Counted from the stretch's first letter, positions 1 to 8,920 are shown. The stretch is 64,000 nucleotides of DNA from Lacibacter cauensis (GCF_007830055.1 NZ_VLLE01000005.1:186001-250000), one strand, 5' to 3'. A program made the numbers and translations. The notes: generated by a model from the letters alone, not told the origin.

Positions 1-19
1 ATTGTTTGCATAGCCTGTT

Positions 20-436
20 TTAGTTTGCAGGAATTCCCGTTTTAAAACTGCCGCTGCCCATGGTCCACCACGGACGAATATCGTAGGTTAAACGACCAGC
101 AGCAACTGCAGGATCTGTTTTCACTAATGCTTCAATTTCTTCTTTTGTTTTACAGCCAGGAGCCGATGCATCAAAGATGAATAAGCCAACCCAGTCGCCT
201 TCATCACCAAATGGTCCGGCTACTTTCAACTTTCCTTCTTTGTGCAGGCGTGCCATATTGGCCATGTGGCCTTGCTGTATTTTAGCCGCAGTAACAGAAT
301 CCTGCGAACGGTTTGCACCTTTCAACAACATCACAAACCAGTAAGGTTGAATTTTTTCTTTTGGTTGTTCAGTTGTTTGTTGTGCAAATGCCGAAAGCGA
401 TAAAAGCAGCAAGCCAAAGAATAGTAATTGTTTCAT
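20..436 (-). CDS. Secreted YCII-like domain protein
   Basis: A 138-residue protein with a Sec signal peptide (hydrophobic residues 4-16, likely cut after the AQQ near residue 18-20). The rest resembles the YciI/YCII fold: a small ferredoxin-like domain with a conserved His in the GHMANM segment and a GPFGDEG turn. YCII proteins are mostly of unknown function; the E. coli relative is cytoplasmic, so the exported form is a Bacteroidota-style variant. It is divergent from the acyl-CoA dehydrogenase gene with about 95 bp between the starts. The DNA downstream of its stop lies at the window edge, so its terminator cannot be judged. Family assignment is fairly good; no specific reaction can be given. 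Confidence 0.7.
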   Translation of the reverse strand: MKQLLFFGLLLLSLSAFAQQTTEQPKEKIQPYWFVMLLKGANRSQDSVTAAKIQQGHMANMARLHKEGKLKVAGPFGDEGDWVGLFIFDASAPGCKTKEEIEALVKTDPAVAAGRLTYDIRPWWTMGSGSFKTGIPAN

Positions 437-476
437 ACTTGAAGTTTAACAGGCTGAAAAAGTACAACTTTTTCCC

Positions 477-505
477 TTGTGTGTGCCAGCCCATACGTAC
501 ATTTG
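477..505 (+). promoter_or_regulatory. Promoter of the acyl-CoA dehydrogenase gene
   Basis: TTG at 477-479, an 18-bp spacer and TACATTTG at 498-505 match the Bacteroidota housekeeping consensus (TTG, about 19 bp, TAnnTTTG). Transcription would start near 511-513. That makes the ATG at 516 almost leaderless and favours the in-frame ATG at 531 as the real start. Confidence 0.6.
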
Positions 506-530
506 TTAACCTTAAATGAATGATGTTGCT

Positions 531-1715
531 ATGTCAGTAAAACAAGATCTCTTCCAGAGCCCCGATTATTTTTTAGTGGATGAACTGTTGACCGATGAAC
601 ATAAAATGATTCGTGATGCAGTACGTACGTATGTGAAAAAAGAAATTTCTCCCATCATTGAAGACTATGCACAAAAGGCTGAGTTTCCACAGCAAATTGT
701 ACAGCAAATGGGCGAGTTAGGCTGCTTTGGTCCCACTGTTCCTGTTGAATATGGCGGTGGTGGTTTAGACTATATCAGTTATGGATTGATGATGCAGGAA
801 CTGGAGCGTGGGGATAGTGGTGTGCGTTCAACTGCAAGTGTGCAGGGGAGTCTCGTGATGTACCCCATTTATGCTTACGGCAACGAAGAACAACGCAAAA
901 AATATTTACCCAAGCTTGCAAGTGGTGAGTGGCTGGGCTGTTTCGGATTAACAGAGCCCAATCATGGCAGTGATCCCAGCAGTATGCTCACGAATATTAA
1001 AGATGCAGGCGATCATGTTATCCTCAACGGTGCAAAAATGTGGATCAGCAATGCACCTTTTTCGCAGGTAGCTGTTGTATGGGCAAAAGATGAAGAAGGT
1101 ATTGTGCGTGGTGTAATTGTAGAACGTGGTATGGAAGGATTTTCTACACCAACTACACATGGTAAATGGAGTTTGCGTGCAAGTGCAACGGGTGAGTTAG
1201 TGTTCGATAACGTAAAAGTGCCGAAAGAAAATATTCTGCCGAATGTGCAGGGATTAAAAGGTCCGCTTGGTTGTTTAACCAAGGCACGTTACGGTATTGC
1301 ATGGGGTGTGTTAGGCGCTGCCATGGATTGTTACGATACAGCATTGCGTTACAGCAAACAACGTATTCAATTTGGAAAACCTATTGGCGCTTTTCAGCTG
1401 CAGCAAAAAAAGCTGGCAGAAATGATTACTGAAATTACAAAAGCACAATTACTCAACTGGCGTTTAGGTGTATTGATGAGTGAAGGCAGAGCAACACCGC
1501 AACAGGTGAGCATGGCCAAGCGTAACAGCTGCGAAATTGCTACGAATATTTGCAGAGATGCACGGCAGATGCTCGGTGGTATGGGTATAACCGGTGAATA
1601 TTCGATTATGCGCCACATGATGAATCTTGAAAGCGTAATTACCTACGAAGGCACACACGATGTACATCTGCTCATTACAGGTATGGATGTAACAGGTTTC
1701 AATGCCTTTAAATAA
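531..1715 (+). CDS. Acyl-CoA dehydrogenase, glutaryl-CoA dehydrogenase-like
   Basis: FAD-dependent acyl-CoA dehydrogenase of 394 residues (399 if started at 516). It follows the glutaryl-CoA dehydrogenase subfamily through its length: VQGSLVMYPIYAYG, the FAD-contact segment CFGLTEPNHGSDPSSM, and the C-terminal YEGTHDVH holding the catalytic Glu (residue 373 from the 531 start). The subfamily oxidises and decarboxylates glutaryl-CoA to crotonyl-CoA in lysine and tryptophan catabolism, passing electrons to ETF. I chose 531 because the promoter ends only about 10 bp before 516. The gene is monocistronic and is followed by a strong terminator. Substrate is inferred from motif similarity; another short-chain acyl-CoA remains possible. 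Confidence 0.85.
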   Translation: MSVKQDLFQSPDYFLVDELLTDEHKMIRDAVRTYVKKEISPIIEDYAQKAEFPQQIVQQMGELGCFGPTVPVEYGGGGLDYISYGLMMQELERGDSGVRSTASVQGSLVMYPIYAYGNEEQRKKYLPKLASGEWLGCFGLTEPNHGSDPSSMLTNIKDAGDHVILNGAKMWISNAPFSQVAVVWAKDEEGIVRGVIVERGMEGFSTPTTHGKWSLRASATGELVFDNVKVPKENILPNVQGLKGPLGCLTKARYGIAWGVLGAAMDCYDTALRYSKQRIQFGKPIGAFQLQQKKLAEMITEITKAQLLNWRLGVLMSEGRATPQQVSMAKRNSCEIATNICRDARQMLGGMGITGEYSIMRHMMNLESVITYEGTHDVHLLITGMDVTGFNAFK

Positions 1716-1736
1716 GCATCAACTTTTTTAAATGAG

Positions 1737-1766
1737 AAGGACATCTCCTAGAGATGTCCTTTTTTT
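1737..1766 (+). terminator. Rho-independent terminator
   Basis: An 11-bp perfect stem (1737-1747 with 1751-1761) has a three-base CTA loop and runs into seven T residues. It lies 22 bp after the acyl-CoA dehydrogenase stop codon and closes that single-gene unit. Confidence 0.9.
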
Positions 1767-1943
1767 ATGTCCTGTTTTTTTCGAACTGACTGATTATTAG
1801 ACGAAATTAAATTTCGGCAAGGCAACCATTTTTTTGTGGCATCCATCTTGCAAGTGTTCCGCAGGAAAAGTTTATCCTGCCTGTACTCCCTGTAAACTAA
1901 CTGAGTGTTAACCCCGATTTTCTGAATTTTAAAACCTATTCGT

Positions 1944-3320
1944 ATGGTAACAGTTATTATTCCGGTATTGAATGAAGCAGAAACAATTGCGAGTGTAGTG
2001 AAGTTCGCATTTGCAAATAAACATGTAACGGAAGTTATTGTAGTGGATGATAAATCGTTTGATGATACAGTATCAATAGCAACGGCTGCCGGAGCAAAAG
2101 TAATTACGAGTACTAAATTAGGAAAAGGTGCATCTATGAAAGAGGGGATGCTTTGTGCATCGAATGATATTTTAATTTTTCTTGACGGTGATATTAACCC
2201 TTATCCGCCAAATACTATTTGTAATCTTACCGATCCGATCATAAACGACACACACGATTTTGTAAAAGCAACATTTGAGCGAAATGCAGGTCGTGTTACG
2301 GAGCTTGTTGCAAAACCGTTACTCAATATTTTGTTTCCCGATTTGTCGGAGTTTGAACAACCACTGAGTGGTATGATAGCGGGAAGAAAAAAGTTTTTTG
2401 AACAGATTGATTTTTATGATGACTACGGTGTTGATATCGGTATTCTCATCGATATGTATCTTCAAAAAGCACGCATTACAGAAGTAAATATCGGCTACAT
2501 CGATAATAAGAGCAAACCCTGGCAAGCGCTTGGTAAAATGAGTAAAGAAGTATCACGTGCCATTATTCAAAAAGCCATGCAGCAGAATAAACCAAATGCA
2601 ACACTGGAAGAGCTGCAGTCTTTTTCTGAAATACGTGATCAGATGGAGTTTGCTATCCGTGAGAGTTTAAAGGGGCTCGATAAGATTGCTATTTTTGATA
2701 TGGACGGAACAATTCTGCGTGGGCGTTTTATTGATACCTGTGCGAGATTGTATGGTTTTGAAAAGGAATTGCTCAACATTCGTGCAGCAGGTGCAGACAC
2801 TGCCAGTACAACAAAAAATATTGCAAAGCTGCTGAAAGGGCTTGATCTGTCGCAGGTACTTGCCGTTGCAGATGGTATTCCGTTAGTGCACGATGCGAAA
2901 GATGTTGTAACAGAATTAAAAAAGCGAGGTTATGTTGTAGGTATCATCAGCGATAGTTACGATGTTGTTACCAATCATATCAAAACAAAAATTGGTGCCG
3001 ATTTTTCTCTCGCCAATGAGCTGGAATTTTCAAAAAGTGTGGCAACAGGCGAAGTAAAACTGCCTTCTTTCTTTTTTAATCATACAGAATCGATTTGCAA
3101 GCATGCCATGTGCAAAACAAATGCAGTACAGCATATTCTGAAACATTACAACATCGATATCAACAATGCTATTGCAGTAGGTGATGGAGAAAACGATTTG
3201 TGTATGATCAAGCATGTAGGTGTTGGTGTATCTTTTTGTTCATCGAATGAATTATTGAATTACCTTGCCGACCGGCAAATTACCACTCCGGGTTTTCAAG
3301 AAATACTGGAATTTGCCTGA
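1944..3320 (+). CDS. Glycosyltransferase-HAD phosphatase fusion (glucosyl-3-phosphoglycerate synthase/phosphatase-like)
   Basis: Two enzymes in one 458-residue chain. Residues 1 to about 215 are a GT-A glycosyltransferase: IIPVLNEAETI at the start, DGD at 81-83 as the nucleotide-sugar/metal motif, then PLSGMIAGRK and YGVDIGILIDMY, which recall glucosyl-3-phosphoglycerate synthases (GT81). Residues about 246-458 are a HAD-IB phosphatase: DMDGT with Asp252/Asp254, SDSYD as motif II, and GDGEND with Asp414/Asp417. Synthase plus phosphatase would give a free glycoside such as glucosylglycerate, a compatible solute. The product is inference; the two catalytic domains are directly visible. No signal peptide, so cytoplasmic. 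The stop overlaps the next start (TGATG), so the chloride channel gene is translationally coupled. The 228-bp upstream gap holds the previous terminator and two small palindromes (1802-1816, 1861-1880), with no convincing promoter. Confidence 0.75.
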   Translation: MVTVIIPVLNEAETIASVVKFAFANKHVTEVIVVDDKSFDDTVSIATAAGAKVITSTKLGKGASMKEGMLCASNDILIFLDGDINPYPPNTICNLTDPIINDTHDFVKATFERNAGRVTELVAKPLLNILFPDLSEFEQPLSGMIAGRKKFFEQIDFYDDYGVDIGILIDMYLQKARITEVNIGYIDNKSKPWQALGKMSKEVSRAIIQKAMQQNKPNATLEELQSFSEIRDQMEFAIRESLKGLDKIAIFDMDGTILRGRFIDTCARLYGFEKELLNIRAAGADTASTTKNIAKLLKGLDLSQVLAVADGIPLVHDAKDVVTELKKRGYVVGIISDSYDVVTNHIKTKIGADFSLANELEFSKSVATGEVKLPSFFFNHTESICKHAMCKTNAVQHILKHYNIDINNAIAVGDGENDLCMIKHVGVGVSFCSSNELLNYLADRQITTPGFQEILEFA

Positions 3321-5104
3321 TGTTCATGTCGCTAAGGAATGTTATTCGAAATATTAACCGTTACAGAGTTGCACGCATCAGCGATCGTAATTTTTTACTC
3401 ATTGCCAGTATTATTGTAGGTGTGGCAATGGGTTTTGTTGCAGTGTTGCTTAAGAAAACCGTGCATGCTGTGCAGCATTTTCTTGGAGGATTTTTCCAGG
3501 ACAATTCGTGGCAATATCTTTTTTATCTGCTTCCTCTCATTGGCATCTTACTCACTGTTTTTTATGTGCAGAAGATTCGCAAAGGAAAAATAGGAAGCGG
3601 TATCAGCAACATCATTCAGTCGGTATCAAAACGTCATGGAAACGTATCGCCCGATAATATGTATACGCATATGGTGGGTAGTGCAATTACTGTTGGCTTT
3701 GGTGGTTCGGTTGGTTTGGAAGCACCCATTGTTACCACAGGATCTGCTGTAGGTTCCAATATTGCCCGCATTTTTCTGTTAAGTCATAAAGAGCGGGTTG
3801 TTTTATTGGCATGCGGTGCAGCTGCGGGTATTGCAGCTGTTTTTAATACGCCGGTTGCCGGAGTGCTGTTTGCTATGGAAGTGTTGATTGCAGAATTTTC
3901 AATTCCTACATTTATTCCTATTCTCATTGCTTCGGCAAGTGGTGCCGTTGTTTCCAGACTTATGTACGACGAGCATTTGTTTTATTTGCTTACGAAAGAC
4001 TGGCGCATTGACGCTATACCGTTTTACCTCTTGCTTGGTGGTTTATGTGGTTTACTGTCCGTTTATTTTATGCGGATGTATTTTTGGTCGGAGAAGAAAT
4101 TTGCTGCGGTTAAAAATGTTTTGCCAAAAGCAATAATCGGAGGGTTAATGCTGGGGCTTTTGATATTCTGTTTCCCGGTGTTGTATGGCGAAGGTTATTC
4201 AACCATTGCTGCTTTGTTTCAGAACAATTCACACAAGTTACTCAACAATACTTTTTATGCAGAGTGGGTGAGTAATCCGTATGTTTTTCTATTGATCATC
4301 ATCGGTATTATTTTCTTTAAAGTAATTGCATCCTCATTAACACTGCATGCAGGTGGTAATGGCGGTGTGTTTGCGCCAACCTTGTTTACCGGCGCAGTAA
4401 CCGGTTTTGGGTTCGCCTATTTTTTTAACGCAACAGGATGGAAGGAGTTACTCACTGTAAATTTTGTTGCAGCAGGTATGGCAGGAATTTTAAGCGGTGT
4501 TGTGCATGCGCCATTAACAGCTATCTTCTTAATTGCAGAAGTTACCGGAGGTTATACATTGTTTGTTCCGCTGATGATTGTTTCTGCAGTAAGCTATTTC
4601 ATCAGCAGGGCATTTGAACCATACTCCATTTATACTGAAAAACTGGCACAGAAAGGATTCAAAATTGATGACAGGGAACTGGTGCTGTTGAATAATATTA
4701 AACCGGAATCGATTATCGATCGCAAATACATTGCTTTAAAGTTCGATGATCCTTTCCGTAAACTCAGCAATGCATTTCTTATTACCGATCAAACAGTTTT
4801 TCCGGTGTTGAATGAAGAGCAGAAGCTTACAGCTTTAGTGTATATCGATGATGTAAAATCGGTGCTGTTGCGTGAAGATTTATTTGATAAAACTTCGGTA
4901 GCAGATGTAAGTGTAAAACCACAGTACAGCATTTCGGCTAAGGATGATATTCAAAAGATCATGCGATTGTTTGATATATCAGGATTATGGCATATTCCCG
5001 TAATTAATGCCGACGGTGCATTTATTGGTTTTGCCGATAAACGCATTTTGCTTGGACTCCTGCGAGAAACGCTTAACACACATCATCTGTCGGAGCAGCT
5101 ATAA
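3320..5104 (+). CDS. ClC-family chloride channel/transporter with C-terminal CBS pair
   Basis: A 594-residue ClC protein. The membrane part (about residues 20-440) has the selectivity-filter segments GSGISN, GGSVGLEAP with the gating Glu at residue 134, and GGNGGVFAPTLF. The last 130 or so residues are soluble and look like two CBS domains, which in ClCs bind adenine nucleotides and gate the pore. The GLEAP form in place of GREGP is common in bacterial ClCs of this type. With the gating Glu present it could be a Cl-/H+ antiporter, but channel versus exchanger cannot be settled by reading. It overlaps the upstream fusion gene by one base, and its tail overlaps the convergent HAD gene by 6 bp. 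Confidence 0.92.
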   Translation: MFMSLRNVIRNINRYRVARISDRNFLLIASIIVGVAMGFVAVLLKKTVHAVQHFLGGFFQDNSWQYLFYLLPLIGILLTVFYVQKIRKGKIGSGISNIIQSVSKRHGNVSPDNMYTHMVGSAITVGFGGSVGLEAPIVTTGSAVGSNIARIFLLSHKERVVLLACGAAAGIAAVFNTPVAGVLFAMEVLIAEFSIPTFIPILIASASGAVVSRLMYDEHLFYLLTKDWRIDAIPFYLLLGGLCGLLSVYFMRMYFWSEKKFAAVKNVLPKAIIGGLMLGLLIFCFPVLYGEGYSTIAALFQNNSHKLLNNTFYAEWVSNPYVFLLIIIGIIFFKVIASSLTLHAGGNGGVFAPTLFTGAVTGFGFAYFFNATGWKELLTVNFVAAGMAGILSGVVHAPLTAIFLIAEVTGGYTLFVPLMIVSAVSYFISRAFEPYSIYTEKLAQKGFKIDDRELVLLNNIKPESIIDRKYIALKFDDPFRKLSNAFLITDQTVFPVLNEEQKLTALVYIDDVKSVLLREDLFDKTSVADVSVKPQYSISAKDDIQKIMRLFDISGLWHIPVINADGAFIGFADKRILLGLLRETLNTHHLSEQL

Positions 5105-5758
5105 AAAGAGTTGCAGTTTTGTTTCGTCAAACGCAGTAAGGGATTGCAGTTTTAAATCGGCAGCACTCCATTTTGGATGATCATAATCTGCTGCTGCAGG
5201 AATAATAACACATTTCATGCGGGCTGCTTTTGCTGCAATCATACCATTAAACGAATCTTCAAAAGCAATACACTCCATTCCGGCAGCGCCTAATGCACCT
5301 GCGCAATTGAGGTACACTTCGGGATGTGGTTTGCCAAACGGCAGTTTTTCTGCAGATGTAATTGCGTCGAAACTGTTTTCTAGTTGTAGCTTTTTTAATA
5401 CCACTTCTACCAATGACAAGGGCGAAGAAGTTGCAAGGCCAACCTTTAAACCAAACGAGCGGATAAACGGAATAATACTGTCGGCTCCGGAAAAAGCAGA
5501 ACCCTTTGCATCAATTTTCGCAATTGCTTTTTGTATAATTGTTTCAACTGCCGCTGGTGCATGTTGCATTGGAAGATTGAAATAATGAAACCAATGCTCT
5601 ATCCATTCTTCGGTGCGTAAACCGGTAGAGCTGTGGTATTGTTCTGTGGTTAAGTTAATGACGAATTCCTGTAAGGTTTCACTTCCTGCCTCCTGCCATA
5701 ATGGTTCACTGTCAATGAGTAAACCATCCATATCAAAAATTGCTGCCTTTAATTTCAT
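5099..5758 (-). CDS. HAD-superfamily sugar-phosphate phosphatase (HxpB/beta-phosphoglucomutase-like)
   Basis: A 219-residue cytoplasmic HAD hydrolase of subfamily IA. Motif I is FDMDGLLIDSEP with Asp9 as nucleophile and Asp11 as acid/base; a helical cap follows (about residues 17-85). ATSSP supplies motif II, the KPHPEVY Lys supplies motif III, and FEDSFNG gives the motif IV acids. The LLIDSEPLW sequence is typical of hexitol/2-deoxyglucose-6-phosphatases (E. coli HxpB/YniC) and of beta-phosphoglucomutases, and the two cannot be separated without a search. The gene converges on the chloride channel gene and the coding ends overlap by 6 bp, with no terminator between them. Confidence 0.85.
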   Translation of the reverse strand: MKLKAAIFDMDGLLIDSEPLWQEAGSETLQEFVINLTTEQYHSSTGLRTEEWIEHWFHYFNLPMQHAPAAVETIIQKAIAKIDAKGSAFSGADSIIPFIRSFGLKVGLATSSPLSLVEVVLKKLQLENSFDAITSAEKLPFGKPHPEVYLNCAGALGAAGMECIAFEDSFNGMIAAKAARMKCVIIPAAADYDHPKWSAADLKLQSLTAFDETKLQLFL

Positions 5759-6002
5759 GCCTTTTGCTTAAAGTAGTTCTGTCGAACATATGGGTAACTA
5801 AACTTCTCTGCAAATTTCTGCATGGGCAACATGCGTCGCCATTTTGTGCAGATTATTTACTTTTGAGTTGTTGTTATATGGCGCAAAAGTAGGGGCAAAT
5901 TAACTTTGTAGTAATATGTCGACAACTGAAAATTAATGTTTGCCAGTATTACCAAATTGTTATCTTGCACATCCCTCATAGGGTCGTCAATCAACTTTAA
6001 CC

Positions 6003-6773
6003 ATGTCAACTTTTGTAGAAAGACTGAGGAAACTTAACCTTACCCGCAGGGTTATTTATGGTGTTCTGGGCGTAATTACGTACCCGGGCATTGCACTCAT
6101 AAACAGGTTAAAAATTACCGGCGCAGAAAATTTAAAAAATTTGCCCGGCCGCAATGTATTGTTTGTAAGTAATCATCAAACTTATTTTGCAGACGTAATT
6201 ACTTTCCTGCACATTTTCTTCGCAGCAAAATGGGGGCGTTATAAAGGATTGGGTATTCCTTATTATCTCCTTAATCCCAAGACGAATATCTATTACGTAG
6301 CAGCGGCAGAAACCATGAAAGATACATGGCTCACCCGTTTGTTTGCAAAAGCAGGTGCCATTACTGTTAAACGTACATGGCGTGCAGAAGGTAAAGAAGT
6401 ACAACGTGGACTTGATCCCGGCGATACAAGAAATATTGCCCGTGCACTGAACGACAGCTGGGTAATAACTTTTCCGCAGGGTACAACCAAGCCGTTTGCT
6501 CCCGGCCGCAAAGGAACTGCGTACATCATTAAACAAAATCAGCCTATTGTTGTGCCAATCGTTATTAACGGGTTCTGGCGTGCATTCAATAAAAAAGGAT
6601 TGAAGTTTAAAAAGCGAGGAAGTATTCTTTCTGTAAATATTAAAGAACCACTCAATATCGACTATAATGCACCTGTGGAAGAAATACTGGACCAGGTGAT
6701 GGATTCGATTGAACAGAGTAAAAAGTATATGCTCAAAGGACGGCATCATCTTATGAGCATTATCGATAAATAG
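6003..6773 (+). CDS. 1-acyl-sn-glycerol-3-phosphate acyltransferase family protein (PlsC-like)
   Basis: A 256-residue lysophospholipid acyltransferase family member. PlsC enzymes transfer an acyl chain to lysophosphatidic acid at the inner membrane. Visible motifs are NHQTYFAD (His58, Asp64), ITVKR, FPQGT at 157-161 in place of FPEGT, and a late PIVINGFWR segment. His and Asp are five residues apart where the canonical box has four, so this is a divergent PlsC-like subgroup and the acceptor lipid may differ. A hydrophobic stretch near residues 15-33 could anchor it. It stands alone, with a terminator 20 bp downstream. The 244-bp upstream gap has TAnnTTTG-like boxes at 5858 and 5901, neither with a well-placed TTG. 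Confidence 0.82.
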   Translation: MSTFVERLRKLNLTRRVIYGVLGVITYPGIALINRLKITGAENLKNLPGRNVLFVSNHQTYFADVITFLHIFFAAKWGRYKGLGIPYYLLNPKTNIYYVAAAETMKDTWLTRLFAKAGAITVKRTWRAEGKEVQRGLDPGDTRNIARALNDSWVITFPQGTTKPFAPGRKGTAYIIKQNQPIVVPIVINGFWRAFNKKGLKFKKRGSILSVNIKEPLNIDYNAPVEEILDQVMDSIEQSKKYMLKGRHHLMSIIDK

Positions 6774-6793
6774 GAGCTGCTAAAATTAATTTG

Positions 6794-6822
6794 AAGGATG
6801 AACTGAAGTTCATCCTTTTTTT
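6794..6822 (+). terminator. Rho-independent terminator
   Basis: A 10-bp perfect stem (6794-6803 with 6808-6817), a TGAA tetraloop and a run of T residues end the acyltransferase transcript. Confidence 0.9.
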
Positions 6823-6857
6823 ATGGTAATACCGAAGGTCTGTACTACTCTTAGCAC

Positions 6858-6887
6858 TTGCGAAACCTGTTTTATTCATTAACTTTA
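6858..6887 (+). promoter_or_regulatory. Promoter of the potassium channel gene
   Basis: TTG at 6858-6860, a 19-bp spacer and TAACTTTA at 6880-6887 (one mismatch to TAnnTTTG). The spacing is right and the expected start is about 15 bp before the ATG at 6908. Confidence 0.5.
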
Positions 6888-6907
6888 AAACAGCCAAAAC
6901 CCACTGC

Positions 6908-7726
6908 ATGTACCACAAAGTCAGGAAAAAAGTTCATGTTTTGCTGCATCCCGAATTAGGAGAAACAAAATGGGACAAGATCATTAACGGCTTCATTATT
7001 TTTTTAATTATTGCCAACGTAATCGTGGTGATACTTGAAACAGTACAGCCTTTACACGAAAAATATTTTATTTTTTTTAAGTATTTCGATCTGATATCTG
7101 TTATCATTTTTACTATTGAATACCTGTTACGGTTGTGGAGTTGCATACACGAAACAAGATTTGAGCATTCGTTCTACGGCCGTATTAAATATGTTTTTTC
7201 GGTTGATGGTATTATTGATCTGCTGGCAATTCTTCCGTTTTATATTCATAGCATTATCGGACTCGATTTGCGTGTGTTGCGGATTCTTCGTTTATTACGT
7301 TTTTTGCGTTTGTTCAGGCTTACTGCTTACATGAAATCTGCACGGATGGTGCGAAATGTATTTGTAAAACGGGCAAGCGAATTAAAGTTGAGCGTTGTGT
7401 TGATTCTTTTTCTTGTAATCATTGCATCGAGCATTATGTATTTTACCGAGCACCAAACACAGCCAAAAGTATTTACAAGCATACCCGCTACATTATGGTG
7501 GGCCTTTGTTACACTTACATCGGTAGGTTATGGCGATATGGTTCCCGTAACCACTTTAGGAAAAATAATGACAGCCGTAATTATGCTTTGCGGCGTAGCC
7601 ATTTTTGCTTTGCCTGCGGGTATTATTACAGCTGGGTTTTTAGAAGAGATGCAGAAAATGCGGCAAAAGAAAACAATCAAATGTCCGAACTGCGGCCATA
7701 GTTTTCATCATGAGCATGTAGATTAA
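6908..7726 (+). CDS. Voltage-gated potassium channel with C-terminal zinc-ribbon-like tail
   Basis: A 272-residue six-transmembrane ion channel. S1 lies near 24-45, S2 57-78 and S3 98-117. S4 is near 120-145, with Arg at nearly every third position in a Leu-rich helix, the classic voltage sensor. S5 is near 159-179, the pore carries the potassium filter TSVGYGD, and S6 is near 220-248. After S6 there is only a short cytoplasmic tail ending in CPNCGHSFHHEHVD, which offers two Cys and several His as a possible metal site. Bacterial Kv-type channels usually lack this ending. It is a single gene with its own promoter and is probably homotetrameric. Potassium selectivity is strongly supported; metal binding is a guess. 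Confidence 0.92.
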   Translation: MYHKVRKKVHVLLHPELGETKWDKIINGFIIFLIIANVIVVILETVQPLHEKYFIFFKYFDLISVIIFTIEYLLRLWSCIHETRFEHSFYGRIKYVFSVDGIIDLLAILPFYIHSIIGLDLRVLRILRLLRFLRLFRLTAYMKSARMVRNVFVKRASELKLSVVLILFLVIIASSIMYFTEHQTQPKVFTSIPATLWWAFVTLTSVGYGDMVPVTTLGKIMTAVIMLCGVAIFALPAGIITAGFLEEMQKMRQKKTIKCPNCGHSFHHEHVD

Positions 7727-7772
7727 GCGCTGCTCTTTCTTTTATCTTTACAACATACCTTGTGTATTGCTG

Positions 7773-8915
7773 ATGTACTTTATTAGAACCTTCATCATCC
7801 TCTTTCTCTTACTGCAATTGAGCAGTAGTCTTTATGCGCAAAACTTTTTTATTTATGGTGTTGTGGTAGACGGCGATACGCAACAACCGCTTGCCAATGC
7901 AAGTATATTTATCAATAATTCAACCAGTGGCACGGTTACCAACACTGCAGGCGAATTTAAATTAGGGCCCTTTGTACCCGGAGAGTATGAGGTTGTTGCT
8001 TCTTTTGTTGGCTATCACAAAATACTCTATGTAGCAAACCTGCATGCTGCTTCGCTTAAGATTTCATTTCAAATGGGGAGAAAGGAACAGCAGATGCGTG
8101 AGCTGCTCATTTTGCCAAGTGAAACAAGAATGCGTTATCTCGAAATTTTTAAACGCACGTTGTTAGGACAAACTGCAGCAGCTGAAAGGGCGAAAATTAA
8201 AAACCTCAAAGACGTTCAGTTTACAACAGGACAAAACAGCAGCGAAATAATTGCTTACTGCGATACTACACTGGTGGTAGATAATCCCGAGCTTGGCTAT
8301 GTGATTAATTTTGATTTGGTTGATTTTTATTTCAACCGTACCACGGGCGAATCGAGATTTTTCGGGTACACCCGTTTTGTTGATAAGGATACAGAAGGCG
8401 AAACCAAACGGAAATGGGCACGCAGGCGAAAACAAACATACGATGGCAGTTCAATGCATTTTTTCAGAAGCCTGGTAAACAAAAACCTCAAACAGGAAGG
8501 GTTTACAATGCAGAATGTTTACCGGAAAGAATTAAAGCGTGAACCAGGCGAAACAATAACTTTACGCAGCAACGGCACGAGCAGTATAGAGGTAGCTGTG
8601 CCTGTTACAGAAGATAGTGTCCTGCATTTGTACAAAGATTCGGGATACCGCATTTACCAATTGAAGGTAGCCCATTGGTTACGTGTACTGTATAACAAAA
8701 ACACAAACCTTAAAAATGAAGTAACACGAAACAGAATCATTACCGGGCAAATGCGGGATGGTACTGTTTCAGGAATACGACCTGTTAAACCGCCTGTTCC
8801 TATACTGATCGATTATCGTGGACGTTTGTTAACAGCCATGTCGTTTTACCACGACGGTATATGGATGTATGAACGGCTGGCAAATATGCTGCCGGAAGAT
8901 TATGTGCCGGAGTGA
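7773..8915 (+). CDS. Exported carboxypeptidase-regulatory-like domain protein
   Basis: A 380-residue protein with a signal peptide (hydrophobic 5-20, cut near LYAQN). It then has one carboxypeptidase-D regulatory-like beta-sandwich at about residues 23-110 (GVVVDGDTQQPLANASIFI, TNTAGEFKLG, ASFVGY), the module that also begins many SusC proteins. The remaining 270 residues are not recognised; they are rich in beta-strand-like and basic segments without membrane spans. I start at the ATG at 7773, preferring it to a TTG six bases upstream. No TonB barrel follows, so it is not a receptor. TATCTTTA at 7743-7750 could be its -7 box. Function unknown. Confidence 0.75.
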   Translation: MYFIRTFIILFLLLQLSSSLYAQNFFIYGVVVDGDTQQPLANASIFINNSTSGTVTNTAGEFKLGPFVPGEYEVVASFVGYHKILYVANLHAASLKISFQMGRKEQQMRELLILPSETRMRYLEIFKRTLLGQTAAAERAKIKNLKDVQFTTGQNSSEIIAYCDTTLVVDNPELGYVINFDLVDFYFNRTTGESRFFGYTRFVDKDTEGETKRKWARRRKQTYDGSSMHFFRSLVNKNLKQEGFTMQNVYRKELKREPGETITLRSNGTSSIEVAVPVTEDSVLHLYKDSGYRIYQLKVAHWLRVLYNKNTNLKNEVTRNRIITGQMRDGTVSGIRPVKPPVPILIDYRGRLLTAMSFYHDGIWMYERLANMLPEDYVPE

Positions 8916-8920
8916 GGTTA

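Noticed and set aside
6132-6749. 205-codon frame on the strand opposite the PlsC-like gene
   Set aside because: An antisense shadow without any recognisable motif over a gene with clear family motifs.
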